A stretch of DNA of 64,000 bases, from positions 18,608,777 through 18,672,776 of the forward strand of contig NC_051141.1 in the NCBI RefSeq assembly GCF_014839805.1, written 5' to 3'. The notes beneath the pieces were generated by a model that worked only from the letters and a program-made list of their open reading frames with translations, ran no database searches and was not told the origin of the DNA. The stretch comes from Manduca sexta. Its lineage: Eukaryota; Arthropoda; Insecta; Lepidoptera; Sphingidae. The translations under genes and the position numbers were made by a program. Below are positions 23,542-36,311 of the stretch, piece after piece (positions within the stretch are counted from its first letter, which is position 1; each line of letters begins with the position of its first letter).

Positions 23542-23996
23542 GTAAGGGATATCTGGAGGGAATGGTTTTAAAAATATATAAATCGCAGGCTTGTTGTCCC
23601 ACTGACGACACGAGCCTCGGATGAGATGTCGTTTTGTAAAGTACCTTGATTCGAGCAACTGAATTTATGCTCTTCAAGTATGAATTAATAGACCTATTTT
23701 TGACCAGTAAGGACTTAAAATAATATCATTTGAGAATAAGTAATTATGATAAATATAAACAAAAATATAATTTTGATTACATTAAACAATGCCACCATTG
23801 CAGACCGAGTCGTGTTTTTGCCCAGTCTTATTATACAAAAAAGGGAGTCGGTTTATATAAAGTTCCAATGCTCGCAACTCATCTGTTATGTATAGTGGCT
23901 GAAATAAATTAAATTTACTTGATCTTATAATCAGACACGTATTCACAGTACTCAATACTTTACGTGCCGTTTTAATTTCCAATGATACAATTGCAG

Positions 23997-24174
23997 GCGC
24001 AGGAAGAGTTCGACCGGCTCCACGTCGCTCAACATGGTGATCGGCGAGGACGCGCGGCCCGAGGACGTGCACAACTTGGAGATGATGCGCGCCGGCGAGA
24101 GCATCACGCTCAGCAGCGTGCCGCAACAGCGCCGCCGCGACTTCGACGACAGGCCGCTAGATGGCGGACAACCG
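23997..24174 (+). CDS. BtbVII: BTB/POZ transcription factor, coding exon 4: linker
   Basis: Completes codon 160 (Val) and codes for residues 161-219, RRKSSTGSTSLNMVIGEDAR to LDGGQP. GC content is far above the flanking introns. Acceptor ACAATTGCAG at 23996, donor GTATAC at 24175, phase 0. There is no known domain; the linker is acidic and Ser-rich. It is the branch point for at least two downstream choices, the exon at 25174 or the one at 25995. Confidence 0.85.
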
Positions 24175-25173
24175 GTATACAAACTATATACTTTAGCCTC
24201 ATAAATTTAGCTCTCAAAGTACGCTAGAGATTTTGGCTGCTACTCGAATTATATATTGATACCTCTAGCTGGTAGTCAAAGTGCTCAATAAGGCAAACGC
24301 ACTTTTCAGTTGATAGGTAAAGTACGCACGCAATATTAACATTTGCAGCTGCTATAAATGATATTCACAGCTTTGAGTTTACTGTTACAAAAGTACACGA
24401 TAAAATAGTTGCACTGCTCTTAGATGATAGCCAAAGTACGTAACGGCTACGAATCACTTTAACTGCAAGCCGAAGTATACAATTTAACAGATTCAATTCA
24501 CTTTAGCAGCTATGTCTCAGTTGTAGATCTATAATAAAAATTATAGACTGTCTTATATAAATTACAATAACAGAATCGCTAGAATTGCTCCTGCATCGGT
24601 AGAGACGATACAACTACCCTGATATCAGTAATTTAGTAGAGTGATGGTGCCTGTGCAAAAATGCAGATGGCATAAAATTTGTGAAACTTAAGGAGCACCT
24701 AGATTTAGAATTAGATTTGTAACAAAGGGACATAACATAGCTGCTGGAAGGGAATGAGATGCTTCAAAATCAAAATCCAAACGATACATTTGGAGTAAAT
24801 TTGAACAAACTGAATCGAATCAGCTATTTAGTGCTAGAGATTTGAGTTAGCTCACGGCCTGGTCATGGAATTCGGTGATAGCTCAGAACAAAAAATACAC
24901 ATGTCGTCGGGGACCGTGTGAGTGACAAACAAAAAGTTTAGTACGGTAAGGAGACGGCGATATTCATCTGCAGATATCACCGAAATTCATGGGTGGGTCA
25001 AATTACACCAATGATAAATATTTGTCCGTGTGATGTGTTGTTAACTGAATGCTGTATAGTTTATGATGAAGTTTGTGTGAAAGAACGATGTGCCAGAGCG
25101 AGAAAGGAGATTGCCCATACGTCATAATTGTAACCTGTGTCTTTATTGATTTCAACATTTGAGATTATACCAG
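24175..25173. other. Intron 4, first part
   Basis: AT-rich, no gene or clear repeat seen. Confidence 0.45.
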
Positions 25174-25266
25174 AGGCACGGCTCAGAGATGCGTGAGCCG
25201 CAGCGCCCCGGGTTCGACCGCCGCCGGGGGCACACGAGTGTCGTGATAGTTTCTGAACGTATTTAA
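25174..25266 (+). CDS. BtbVII: Candidate alternative terminal exon of the BTB gene (short isoform)
   Basis: After a possible acceptor (GAGATTATACCAG at 25173), phase 0 from exon 4 gives a GC-rich frame of 30 codons (RHGSEMREPQRPGFDRRRGH and ten more), stopping at TAA 25264-25266. A polyadenylation signal AATAAA follows at about 25291. The product would be a 249-residue protein with the BTB domain but no DNA-binding domain. The pyrimidine tract is weak, so the call depends on frame, composition and the nearby signal. Confidence 0.45.
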   Translation, partial: RHGSEMREPQRPGFDRRRGHTSVVIVSERI

Positions 25267-25994
25267 AGTTATTGATGTGAACATTATTATCAATAAAGAT
25301 TTTAGTTTATTTTTAGTTTAAAGTTTTAGCATACTGTATGTAAAGTTTTACCATCCTGGCAAGACTAAGGAAATGAGGTTGGAGTTCCGAGTAGGAAGAG
25401 ACACTGGCAGACGACCGACGGCCCTCGGGAGGCGGCTGACTGCTGCACGTGGTGTCCTCGACGTTGACTGTGCCTTTATCTGTTACATAATGTCTAATCG
25501 ATGTTCAATGTAGTAGTATGTAACAATAATACACATGAAAACAACCTGTTTGTGTCTCACTTCTTTTAAGAATGTTACAGTTTTGTAAGCGTACTAATAG
25601 GCCGATTTATGATTACATTTCGATTAAGTTACCAAGTGCCGTGGGCATTCTCCTTTGTCACAGTGTTGCGTTTTGTTGTTGGCAAAACTCGCGTCACGCA
25701 GAGAAATGTTTGCACCGAACCTTATTAGTGTTAACAAGCAATGTGTGAGTTTACTCGTCGACATAATGCAGTGTTCACACGAACAGCACCTATGAAGGGC
25801 TTTACTCACAGCGGCACAGGTTTGTGTGATAATGTATGAACGTACTGCCACACGCAGCGGGATTGCATGACGCGTCAAGAGTATGAAGAAATTGCACTGA
25901 TATGAAAGGAAGAAGTGATGCTAATCGATCCGTTCGAATAAGGCGAATGTATGGAACATGTGTGCGGTCTAACGTATGGTACGTTTTTCGACAG
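25267..25994. other. Possible 3' UTR of the short isoform, then intron
   Basis: AATAAA lies at about 25291. A second GC-rich patch at 25370-25460 has no clear splice sites. It ends at the acceptor ACGTTTTTCGACAG at 25994. Confidence 0.35.
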
Positions 25995-26064
25995 AATGCC
26001 GAAGCTCAGAACTTGAACGTGGAACCGGTGGGAATGGAACCGAATGCGTCCGGTATGCCCCAAG
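25995..26064 (+). CDS. BtbVII: BTB/POZ transcription factor, coding exon 5
   Basis: Codes for residues 220-242 (NAEAQNLNVEPVGMEPNASG, MPQ) plus one base of the next codon. Acceptor TTTTTCGACAG, donor CAAG|GTAGGC at 26065, phase 1 at the end. Both the Psq exon (27105) and the zinc-ribbon tail (34802 or 34805) accept this phase, which makes it the likely shared switch exon. Confidence 0.75.
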
Positions 26065-27104
26065 GTAGGCCTCGCACCACGTCTATCACCAACCTATATT
26101 GTCCATATGGTGTAGTTGTTTCAAGACCCCGCCCCCGTCCACTCCAACCCTCTTCCAGGTTCACGGGCCTAAAGCCTAACTCAAGATTGTAGAGTATTTG
26201 AAGAGTAGTCAGATATTGCTGTGTGTGTCGTAGAATAATTACAACGTGCCTTATCATTTTACGTGGACTCTTAATCACATTTTAATTGAATTCAGACACT
26301 GTATCGATAATTTAATTATTGGTGAGTTTGAAAGACATTTAGTTGAAGTAGTTACATCATGCTTAGTCCAGTCAAAATAATATTTAATAAATAAAAACAG
26401 AATAAGACATAACATGTGAACCATCCCTGAATGAACCCACTTTCCGCCATCCGTGTGTGGCGTGGTGCCGCGCCTCGCGCCCCACGCCCGCGCTTCACAC
26501 GTTCGTGTACATGCCGGGCCCGCCCCGCCACGCACCGCGTTCGTAACGACTAACATCTCACTAAACAACGGGGGGTGATAGATGCTTACATTTATTTTTA
26601 TTTTTTTTTATTAATTTTCATTTATATTTAGAAGCGCATCCATTTTGTTTTCATTCTGTGACGTTTTATTGATCTTCCCTCCGGCGGGGCTGTCCCGCCA
26701 CTCCCTGGATATGCATTTAACGTAGACACCTAGATATATTCAATGTTATTATTTTACTGCTTCCTTTTGTTCTATGCCTAACAAATACGAATCCATCGCA
26801 TGAGTTCATACCACTTTACGTTTATTTGTATGCATAGTACAATTTTATGTTGGACTTTGTATGATGTTTTTGTATTTTATTTTTTTATTTGAATGGGATA
26901 TTTGTTTACACACAAATATATTTTGTTATCCGAAATGCGCACCCACCCGCGGAGTGTCGCCGAACGAGTTCGCGTATCGCGTCGTCGCGTTTTCCGCTTT
27001 CCAGGGAAGGGAGATCAATGATACTAGATAAAGTCAATAAAAAAAGAAAGTAAATCTTGTTGCGTAGAGAATCTTATGACAAAACCATTTATCTCTCTTC
27101 CCAG
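26065..27104. other. Intron 5 with a GC-rich patch
   Basis: A GC-rich patch at about 26440-26560 and another at 26935-27000 break the AT-rich sequence. Neither has a clear acceptor in a frame that joins exon 5, so I do not call them exons. The intron ends at the strong acceptor TCTCTCTTCCCAG. Confidence 0.4.
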
Positions 27105-27721
27105 GAGCACAGTGGAGTATGATGGAGCATGCTTATCCACGGTATACGAACGCGTGCATCGGCGGCGCGGGCCTGCAGCCTGATTCCGGCATGTACATGA
27201 ACAACGTGATGGACCCAAATATGGACCCTGATATGAGCGATTACGGGCAGGGTATGGGCGTCGCCGGCCCCTCGCCGGGGCCCAGCTGCCTCGCGGAGAG
27301 CCAAGCGGCCCAGGAGCCGGCGCCGCCCGCGCAGACCAAGCGCCGCCGCGCCACCAACCCCCAATCCGAAGAGAATTTCCAGCGGGCACTCGAGGCTGTC
27401 CGCTTTGGTGGTATCGGGTTCTGCAAGGCTGCAAGAATGTTTGGCGTCAACAACCGTACTCTGTGGCTAGAGTACAAGAAGAAGGGGTACCCGAACAACA
27501 GGCCCAGTATCAAGAGCAGGATCAAGCGGGAGCATACTACCCCCCCACCGGAACAGAAAGAGGAGACGGCGCCGCCCGAGAGACAAATGGCTTTGATCTG
27601 TCCGCCACATTCCGTACCAGTAGGATTTATCGACAGTCGGCCTATCGACTTCCCTTTGCAAGGAGTCACCCATACTTCACCACTGAACATTTTGGGTGTG
27701 AATTTCAACGCGATACAATAG
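27105..27721 (+). CDS. BtbVII: BTB/POZ transcription factor, terminal exon 6: Psq-type DNA-binding domain
   Basis: Codes for residues 243-447 of the Psq isoform, in phase with exon 5 (G|GA). Residues 248-320 are Met/Pro/Gly-rich. A KRRR basic patch (about 321-324) precedes a helix-turn-helix of the Pipsqueak class at about 330-375 (ENFQRALEAVRFGGIGFCKA, then ARMFGVNNRTLWLEYKKKGY). In this family several Psq-type helices bind DNA, often GA-rich sites. An Asn/Pro-basic tail and a conserved-looking hydrophobic end follow to the TAG at 27719. The minus-strand frame across the same bases is a shadow from high GC. Confidence 0.9.
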
Positions 27722-30700
27722 AACACGGCTTGCGCACCGTCAGCAGTCAGCGACACATATTCCTTGTGACCCGACTGGTCCGGCGCGCAGATGCCCATGC
27801 CAATGGCCGTGGTGCCGGTGCCGCTGCCGGTGCCGCTGTCGTTGGCGCCCTCGGGGCCGCCGACGCAGGCGGGCTCCCGCTGCGGGCCCGCGCCGGCGCC
27901 GCACACAGGCCAGAGTATCTATATGCACGGTTCGCTATGAACGTGGGCGGCTCCAACTGGTGCACCATGCGCTCGGCCCTGTTCACCGTCAGGAACAACG
28001 TCCTCGTGCAGCTCAAGTAAGCGGTGCGCGTGCAAGTGCGAATCGTCTCTTTGACTTTTGACTTCTCTTCATGTATCGACTTGTATGGACAGTGTCGTAG
28101 TTTTTGATCGTGGTAGTGGCCGCTCCCCGCGCCCTCTGCACGGGGCTGCGAAGTTGGATGTTTAGCCGTTAAGGTGTATGAAGCAATACGCTGTTGGTGC
28201 GATTTTTATTAATTTCGTAATTATTAAGATTTACTGTACGGCAGGCGTCGTTAGGCGACGTACATACTACTGCGAAGAGTTGCTCCGCATTTCGCTCACG
28301 TTAAGGCATTGTAAGCACGGGCGATTTGGTTAAGCGTGCTTGTTGAAGGCTGATTGACGGCAATCGTGGAACTTAAGGTTCCAAAGACTTGCTGATCAGT
28401 AAGTATGTATCAAATCTACTAGCACTAGTGTAAGCGCGCTGGTTCGGATGCGCCTGCGACGCGAGCGTCGGGCAATGCGTCACAATGCCATGAGTTAATT
28501 AAAATATTGTATTTTTGTAGATCTCAATAGAACGGTTAAGTTATCGAACGATATGTATTCGGTTATTATTCGCTTTAAAATGTGCACAATTTTTTTACCG
28601 TGAGTTGGAGAGTGCGATTCTCTAGACTATTCCCCAAATGCAATTTTGTTTTTCCAACGATTACTCTTTAATTAAGAGGTAAAAAGGTCTTTCTTATAAT
28701 TTGCTTTATCTTCTAATTGACAACGGACAGTATTAGATGTTACCATAGCAAAAATATTTTTATAGGGTTACCTATTTTTTATCGACGCATATTACTATCT
28801 CACTATACCGTACATTTCGTTTATTTTTTCCTTAATTTACTTTTATTAAGGTTGAAATCGCGGTTCAAATTTTAAATAAAATCGTGACAGCTAGCGCGCT
28901 TTACTAACATACAAGCGATATGTTTGTAGCAATGATGATGAAGAATGAAGTGGATTTGTGCCCACAAAATCTTTCATATGTGGACATATGCTTCATGTTG
29001 CATAGGGAGTGCTATGGGCCGCACGCACCGTGGCAATACACTCGTACGATATCACGTGTTTGGAGAATAGTTCGGTGTCGCTTCGACATCTCACGGGGAA
29101 TCGCAAGTGATACTATTGACATACAAATTGTATGTTACTGATTTTTGCAATGGATTAGTTTTAAGTGCCGCGTCTCTACTGCCAAGTTTAGTACAACCCC
29201 AATAATTTTTTACAAAAAATAATGAGAAAGAAGGCCCTAAGTATGATTTTATGCATATTTGCATGTCCGGTTTTTTTATATTTTTAAATATATTTTTTTT
29301 CGTACTTAGCGTACGTACCTAGCTCTGCCTATTCGAGTTTAGGTCTAAGAACACACACATTTGGTATTCTGAGTGTAAACTTGGCAGTGGAGACGGTAAC
29401 TCTGCGTCAGGGCCTCCACGCGGCCTCACGTACCGATGGCAGGTTACAAACAGCTACCTCTATTTGTAAGTATTCAAATCTACATTATTTCCTTTTATAA
29501 AATGTTTTACGCGTTTTTTTTTGCCACCAAAAATGAATGAAGTATTATTTTTTACTTATACACATATCCAGTAGGTAGTTGTGACGTTTTGAGGTCTGTG
29601 TCTTGGGGGTGTATGATTTTAAATATATTTTTTTATATGCGTTTTAAGAATATTCTTACGTATATAATAGTTATTATGGATTGACAAAAAAAATTTTTTT
29701 GACGTTCTTTGTAAAAAGATATTTTGAATTATTATGATTAAAGATGTCTTTTTAACACGTGGATGTAATAAATATTATTTCGGTTCATACGCCTCTTTGA
29801 TGCAGATTTTATTCATGCGAGATATATACTGGAGATTTAGTGTACTCGTTCGATTTTCTCCTCAACAGATTAGAAAACGGGGTGTGCACACAATACCTTA
29901 GACACAACAGCTCAAGTTTGATATTAGGTAATAAACCAGACAAGTCCAAGTTGGACTCGCGCACCGAGGGCTCCTTACAAACTAACTATTTTTTGTTATT
30001 TAAGTACATATTAGATTTTTTCTTTACATGTAAGACATTGCTTCTTGCCAAATTTCATGATTCTAGGTCAATTAGAAGTAACCTAGCGGTTTTGGTTCAC
30101 TCGTGAAATCATAAATTATGCAACATAAACGTTGATTTACTAGTTTAATTTTTTTTTACAACTGAAAGAGAACCCACAGCCGAGATTTTGATATAATTTT
30201 TAACATGATATCTTTATTCGTTTCTTGGATAAGGGTCATGATCCTATAAAAGTTCCTTTTGATTTACGGAACTCCAAAAACATATCGCTTTTTAAAGGGT
30301 TTTTATTTCATGAAAATTAACTTGGGAAGTTGTCCCAGTATGTCAATTGTATAGACTGAAATTGTGCATTTGTACGTTTCTTAATCTGTGCGGGAAAACG
30401 AACGCCAATCATTGCTATTTCAAATGGCGGTGTACGAGCATGGCCGTAAGATACAGTATACATAATTATTATTGGATAAATAAATCATGGATTATATTAT
30501 TGGTTGAAAAGTATGAAATTTTAATCATGGTTTGTCAATATATTGTGTTTTTATACATACTTATGTACGTGCGTGAAAACATTTGTGAATATAGTGCGCT
30601 TTGTACAGCATTCAGCATGTACGCCGCCATGAGACACTTCTCGTTTCTTCACTTAACATATTTTATCATATTGAAATAATTGCATTTATTAATTATATAC

Positions 30701-32460
30701 GGGAATCGCCTAATGAGATATATTTAATCCAATAGCTTTAAAATATAAACATGCTCGTTCGCTTAAAACCGTGTACTTACTGTTTACGTTCGGTTATAAT
30801 CACAATTTACTTTAACATCGTAATTCGTATACGTTTATTTTTTACAATTACTTTTTTTTTATACTATTTTACATTTCGTTGTAAAGAATTAAATTAAGTT
30901 GGTATAAGTTACCTACGAATCACATCACAAGCCCAGTGAGTTATGTTTGGTATGTATGTAATTGGTTGCTCTAGGTTCGTTGCGTAGGTTTGGCGGCCGG
31001 CGTCGGTCGGTCGCTCTAAGTCGGTAAAAATAATTTTCAATATATCATTAAAATATAATAGATCTCGTCTATGTATAGAATGTAGTTGCTAAGGCATTAA
31101 TTGGTAATTATATGATGCATTTATAGTGTAGGCGATAAGGCCGTGTGTGCACAGGCGCGACTTAGGGGATCACAGAACGCCCTCCTCCCCCCCAGATTTT
31201 TCCGGCAGGATACTTAAATTTATAATTGGTTTTGTTGCTATATTACATTTTTTTATTTATCTTTATTCATTAAATCGTATTTGGTTTTGCTCTAAATCTG
31301 GGTCATTAAAAGAGTTTAATTAATTTTATTATCGTAATATTTCTTAAAATTACTATACAACATTTTCCATTCTCATAATATATATATAATTTAATTACAT
31401 TGTAGACATAATAATGTATTCATCACAAGGCAATGTTTTAACATCACTATTAATTATGGATCTCTTCGGTCCCGCGGTGGAGTCCCGCGACGCCCCGCCG
31501 TCGGTGTGCACGCGGCCCTGTGTAACATAACATTACGGTGCCAGTATTGGTATTCTTATCCTAGCGTAAGTGTTACTTGGTCCGTGCGCGAGCGACAATC
31601 TTCTTTAGTGCGTCATATCTTCCACTCTCGTTGAAGCCCCTTGTATTCGGGCGTAAGTAGATATATCTATCAAAGAGACGATTGTTCATTAAATTGATGT
31701 GCCGAGGCGGCCCATTCTATTTTCTCTGTCGGGCCGCCGAGGTGCAGTGTCTGTACACATTTCATTCTCGGGGGGGGGGGGGGGTGTGGTTTTGGAAAGG
31801 TTTGTTTCGGGTGTGCACCGCGTCGGCTCTGTAGGGCGCCACTAGCGCCGCTGTCTCGCTCGCGCCGGACTGCCTTGTGATTGATAGACCCTGTCTGTAA
31901 CAATGTATAAGTATTAATTTTCGTTTTATTCATTCGTCTAACGTAAGGAGTATTATATTTTTCTATTCGTCTAGAGTTTTACAACGATAAGTTTTTTCGT
32001 GTACGATCTCTGTATGTTTTTTTTGTCGACTGATTTTTTCCCCCCATGTATACTTAAAATTTTAACTGTAGTGTTAGTGTTAGACGCTGCGAAGCATGTT
32101 TTATGTAAATAAATGTATGTATATACACAGTAGGAGATCACTCTAGTACGCCGGGGCCGCGGCGCCCGCAGCGTGCGCGGCCTCCGTTCGCTATTATATC
32201 CAATGTCAGTGGTTCGATGTGCCATTACTCAATATCGTATGTGTTTTCTCTCATAATGTAAACTCGATCGGAACATGTTACCATGCAAAGTATTTCCGTG
32301 TCGTATAATCAATTGTGAAACATAGTGATGTGTATTCGATGTCGCGTACGCCGTTGTAATAGAACGCAATATTAATATTTTGGTATGATCCGCTCTGTAA
32401 CTGGATGTAGACGTGCGTAGCACTACAATGTTCTATACCAAAATAATTTCAATAAATACT
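27722..32460 (+). other. Probable long 3' UTR of the Psq isoform
   Basis: AT-rich sequence on the sense strand with several possible polyadenylation signals: AATAAA near 28875, 29767, 32109 and 32451. The first 300 bases (27740-28019) are very GC-rich with open frames on both strands (see findings). A run of 15 G lies at 31770-31784. No other gene is evident. The true 3' end is not determinable by eye. Confidence 0.4.
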
Positions 32461-34801
32461 TCATTATTTTGTAGTTGTTTTGTTTCATTAACCCGTTTTG
32501 TTTGGAGTTAGTTTACACACGGTTCAGTTGACTGAAACCAAACTAACCTCTAGTAGTTTTTATTAGTATTTACATTTTTTGGTTGTAATTCACGTTGTGG
32601 GGCGCAACGTAGTTCGATAAAGACAATAGATAGAAATACCTTAGAAGCTGCTTACACCATCGACAAAGCATTCACAAATGTTCGCTTTAAATTTCATTCA
32701 CAATAAACCATTGAAGTTAGTAGTCGCCTAAATAGCTAGTGCCGTACAAGACGTCTTTACACAATCGTTAACGCAAATTGAAAACAGAATCTATGAATTT
32801 ATGATGACAACGGAGTCAGGCCCATTCATAACGTTAACGTTAACGATTATATAAGGGCATCTTGGTTACGGCAGTTGAGACCTAAATGTATACATGAAGT
32901 AAATACATTTGTACCTTAATTAAACCTGTGCAAATGAAATGAAAATGTTACTAATGTTTTTATTCATAAGATTCAATTTCAAAGGATTTATAGTTCACGA
33001 ATCTTATTTTTACTAACATGAAATGTGTTACTAATGAATTGGACCTAATGTCAAAATGTTCCAAACCCACAAAGTACCCTAAATAAGTTAGTAATATCAC
33101 GCAATTATTCCCAATGTGATATTATACTGTTCAGTAATACACGCCTTTCTATTTATATCTGACACAAAACGTATGTGTTAATCAAGTCATACATATCATA
33201 AATCTTTTTTATTTAGAAAAATTCAGCTGTAATAGATGCACAAAGGTTTAAAAGTAGTTTGTATTTGGCATAGCTCGGTCCAATCGCAGTATCGTAAGTA
33301 AATTAAACAAAAAACATCAAGTCTGTTTCAACCACATATCTTCGCAAACCAAATGTTTACCAAACAATGTTTATTTTCAAGTTGGTATACTCAACTTGTG
33401 TAGACATATCAAAATTCATTTCCAATAAAATTGACTAAAAACATCAAAATATGTATAGTTCACATTTTACTCACAACTAGCGCCATTGTCGTTATGAGAC
33501 ATTACCTCAACTACAACTGTACACTGACAACGCGCAAAATCATAAATTGTATCATTCATTTTATAGATGAGGGAAAAGCCTTAACGCCTACAAATATAAT
33601 GATGCTCTAGATTCTGATCGGTTGGTTTTACTAGCCAGGGCACGTTGTGCATTCGTGAATATCTATAAAATATCTACGAAAAGGGCAGAGAAATTAAATA
33701 GGTACTATGTGTAATTATCGACATTCAAAAGTACCCAGACAGTAGAACTTATTATATACCTCTAAAGGAATCAGTTCATCTTGAGAAATAATTGATTTTA
33801 TGTAAATCATTAGAGCCCCTTTGCAACATTGTAATACCAATACCTAGTACAAAAATATAGAAATCTGGGAAAGTTGCTTAATATTTCACTACATAAATAA
33901 CTAATAATTAAAGTTAAACGGTTTATACACATAATAAAAATGTTTATTCTATAATGCATCTCTTGGGATCATGTCGAGGTAATTCTCTATAAAACCTGTG
34001 ATACACAAGCCTAATAGTTGTATACAAGACTGAAAAGTCGGCCAGCCAATTACTGGCACATGTCATCTCTAATCACATAATGCCTCTTAAAAATTTGGAT
34101 AGTAAGCAATAAACTTTAATGTTAGTAATAGAAATATTAAGAGAGCTATTTGCTTGCATTTGCTAGTTGCTAACACACTAACTGTAGGCATGTGTATCAT
34201 GGGTTTGTACCAATTTTTCATTCAATTTAAATATTTATTATTATGTGACCTAAGGTGGAAAGTGGGTGATATCAATTTTGGAATATTTATTTCTATATAT
34301 ATTTTTTCATTAATAATACTTTCTGAGAGTTCATTTTGATTGGACAATAATTGTTTGTTTTGTCATACACACTCATCCAAATTTGCATGCGGTTATATTG
34401 CTATTTGTTATTGTGGGATTGTAACATGTATTTATTATCTCCTTACTTATGTAACCTAAAGCCTGGTTTACTCACATAAGAGGCGCGGGTAGAGAATATG
34501 GTGAAAAAACAATTATACGTCACTTATAACTATACAAGTTTAAGCGAAATTCCGAACAAGTTCCAATTAGTTATTTTCGCTTGTGCTACGTGAGAATGTA
34601 ATGTAAGCCAGGCTTGGTTACTTCAAAAAACACCTGTTACCGATTAAAATACGTAAAATATTCGTTAATACAAAAATTATAATCTTGCACCCCGGAGCCA
34701 AACATTTACAAATACGTCCTTTATTGGGCGTCGAAGCTCCACCTCCCAGCTTTTTCACCTCCTGATCAGCAAGGTTTATTTATCCATTCCGATAGTGTCA
34801 G
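32461..34801. other. Intronic sequence before the zinc-ribbon exons
   Basis: AT-rich, no gene or clear transposon recognised. It ends at CGATAGTGTCAG (34801). Confidence 0.4.
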
Positions 34802-34977
34802 CAGAGTGCGGCGCGCCGTCTGGCCTGAAGATTCGGCGGTCGAAACACTTCAAGCGTCAGAACCGCGTGCCGGACGAGCGCGAGGTGCGCAAGCAGTGCT
34901 CCGAGCCGTCCGCGCCGCACGCGCCGCCGCCCACGCTGCAGAAACACGAGTCCTACCCGCAGTACGCCGCTGCCAAG
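34802..34977 (+). CDS. BtbVII: BTB gene alternative tail, exon a: basic and Pro-rich linker
   Basis: GC-rich exon in AT-rich DNA, donor AAG|GTACCG at 34978, phase 0 at the end. The start is either after AG 34801 or AG 34804; both give phase 1 and so join exon 5 (GCA, Ala, or GAG, Glu). It codes a Cys-containing, strongly basic segment (GLKIRRSKHFKRQNRVPDER) and a Pro/His-rich linker. There is no ATG in frame, so it cannot start a protein and must be fed by an upstream exon. The nearest such exon on this strand with matching phase is the BTB gene's exon 5. Confidence 0.65.
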
Positions 34978-35456
34978 GTACCGCACAATTTATACTAGGG
35001 ACTTTCCTGCCCTCACATCCATCACTACAACTCCTGTAAGCCAGGATCAGCAGTGGCACGCATTATCACCGAGCGGTGAAGCTCTGCGAGTCTCAGGGAA
35101 AACATACGTCATTATCATGAAACGAAATCAATCAAATAGAAAGATAGGGAGGAGTTGGAAATGTTAATTGTCCACTTCCCACCATAGCCAAGCGGGTGAC
35201 AAAATAATGAATTAAGGAGGCGTTTTAACCTCAAGGATAGGGACGTTTACAACTAGATAAGCTAGTTATAAAGCACCACGGATAGTATTAAAAGAAAGGG
35301 ACCTACCACATGAGCTGTTATATTTGATCACTATAGGCATGTCAGAAACGCCGGAAAGCACGAAAATTCCGTCTAGTGTACAATTTATACTAGCTGTACA
35401 ACGGTCATTAGCTGCATAAATGTACAAATCCAGAGTTATCATAGTGTCGTTTACAG
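34978..35456. other. Intron of the alternative tail
   Basis: Contains a short repeat piece (CTCCTGTAAGCCAGGATCA at about 35030) also found near 58668. It ends in the acceptor TAGTGTCGTTTACAG. Confidence 0.45.
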
Positions 35457-35677
35457 AGTCGCCGACCGAAGCTCCCTGACCGGGAAGTGGGTTCGTTGTT
35501 GATCCGCGCGGTGACTGTGATCGACCGGCAGGCGTCGGCCGCGTCGACGGCGTCGTTCGACAGCGACACGACGGCGACACAGCGCGCGAGCCACACGCCC
35601 GCCGTGCGCTCCGGCCCGCCACTCAGCTGCAACTTCTGCTGGAACACGGTTGATGAGTGCGGCAGGATATTGCGCAG
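35457..35677 (+). CDS. BtbVII: BTB gene alternative tail, exon b: start of the zinc ribbon
   Basis: Phase 0 start (SRRPKLPDREVGSLLIRAVT), a Ser/Thr/Ala-rich spacer, then PPLSCNFCWNTVDECGRIL, the first CxxC pair of the zinc ribbon. Donor CGCAG|GTGACT at 35678 leaves two bases for the next exon. No methionine is coded. The minus-strand frames here are shadows. Confidence 0.7.
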
Positions 35678-35750
35678 GTGACTCAATGTTCGCTTATTTT
35701 GTACCTATTCATATCTTAAAATTACTTTAATAATAATTGTACATTTTATA

Positions 35751-35945
35751 GTATTGTAGCCAGTGTGATTAATGGACATAATGAGACTTAACATCTCATG
35801 TCTCAGGATGGAATACTAAACAATACTTTGTAATCCAAGGTGTTGGATGGTGTTTCTACAGTTTATTTATGGTCAGTCGTATCGCTTACCATCAGGCGAC
35901 CGGCAAGCTCGTCTCGTCATTTAAAGCGATAAAAAATAACTTATG
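35751..35945 (+). repeat. LINE-like 3' fragment, family C, copy 1
   Basis: Shares a long run of blocks with 56135-56365 and 58060-58290: TTGTAGCCAGTGTG, CTTAACATCTCATGTCTCAG, CAATACTTTGTAAT and GTCGTATCGCTTACCATCAG. It lies in the intron between exons b and c. The family looks like the 3' part of a LINE or a SINE related to one; class not certain. Confidence 0.6.
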
Positions 35946-36311
35946 GCCGAATTCAATAAATAATTTCAATCTAAATCTTCGAAAATAAATTATAATATTG
36001 TATAAGCGTGTCAATTTTATTCTGATTGGTGTATTTTTTGACTGATCGAAAACAGCATTTAAAATTGTTTATTGAAACCTTTCTTCTAAAAGTAGAAGGG
36101 TTGATACATAATATTGTAAATTAACAAAATTACTGAACACATATATGACGAGACATAGTTTTATTGAACGAATGAATAAATTCTTCATACTTGGTTCTAT
36201 TTTATCTAATCGCATGCGTTTTGGTACTGTTACACCAATATCACCCGTCAGCTAAACATAATAAGATTGTCTTTTATTCACCTTTGGGTGTAATCCCATA
36301 TTTCTCCACAG

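Noticed and set aside
23359..23658. 99-codon minus frame over BTB exon 3
   Set aside because: Antisense shadow of a coding exon whose sense frame is clearly part of the BTB domain.
25180..25250. tRNA-like B box (GGTTCGACC) suggesting a tRNA or SINE
   Set aside because: No matching A box or cloverleaf could be built around it; the segment fits better as a coding terminal exon.
27241..27906. 221-codon open frame on the minus strand, plus other minus frames across the Psq exon
   Set aside because: They are antisense to a clear Psq domain, are rich in Gly, Ala, Arg and Ser as expected from high GC, and show no motif.
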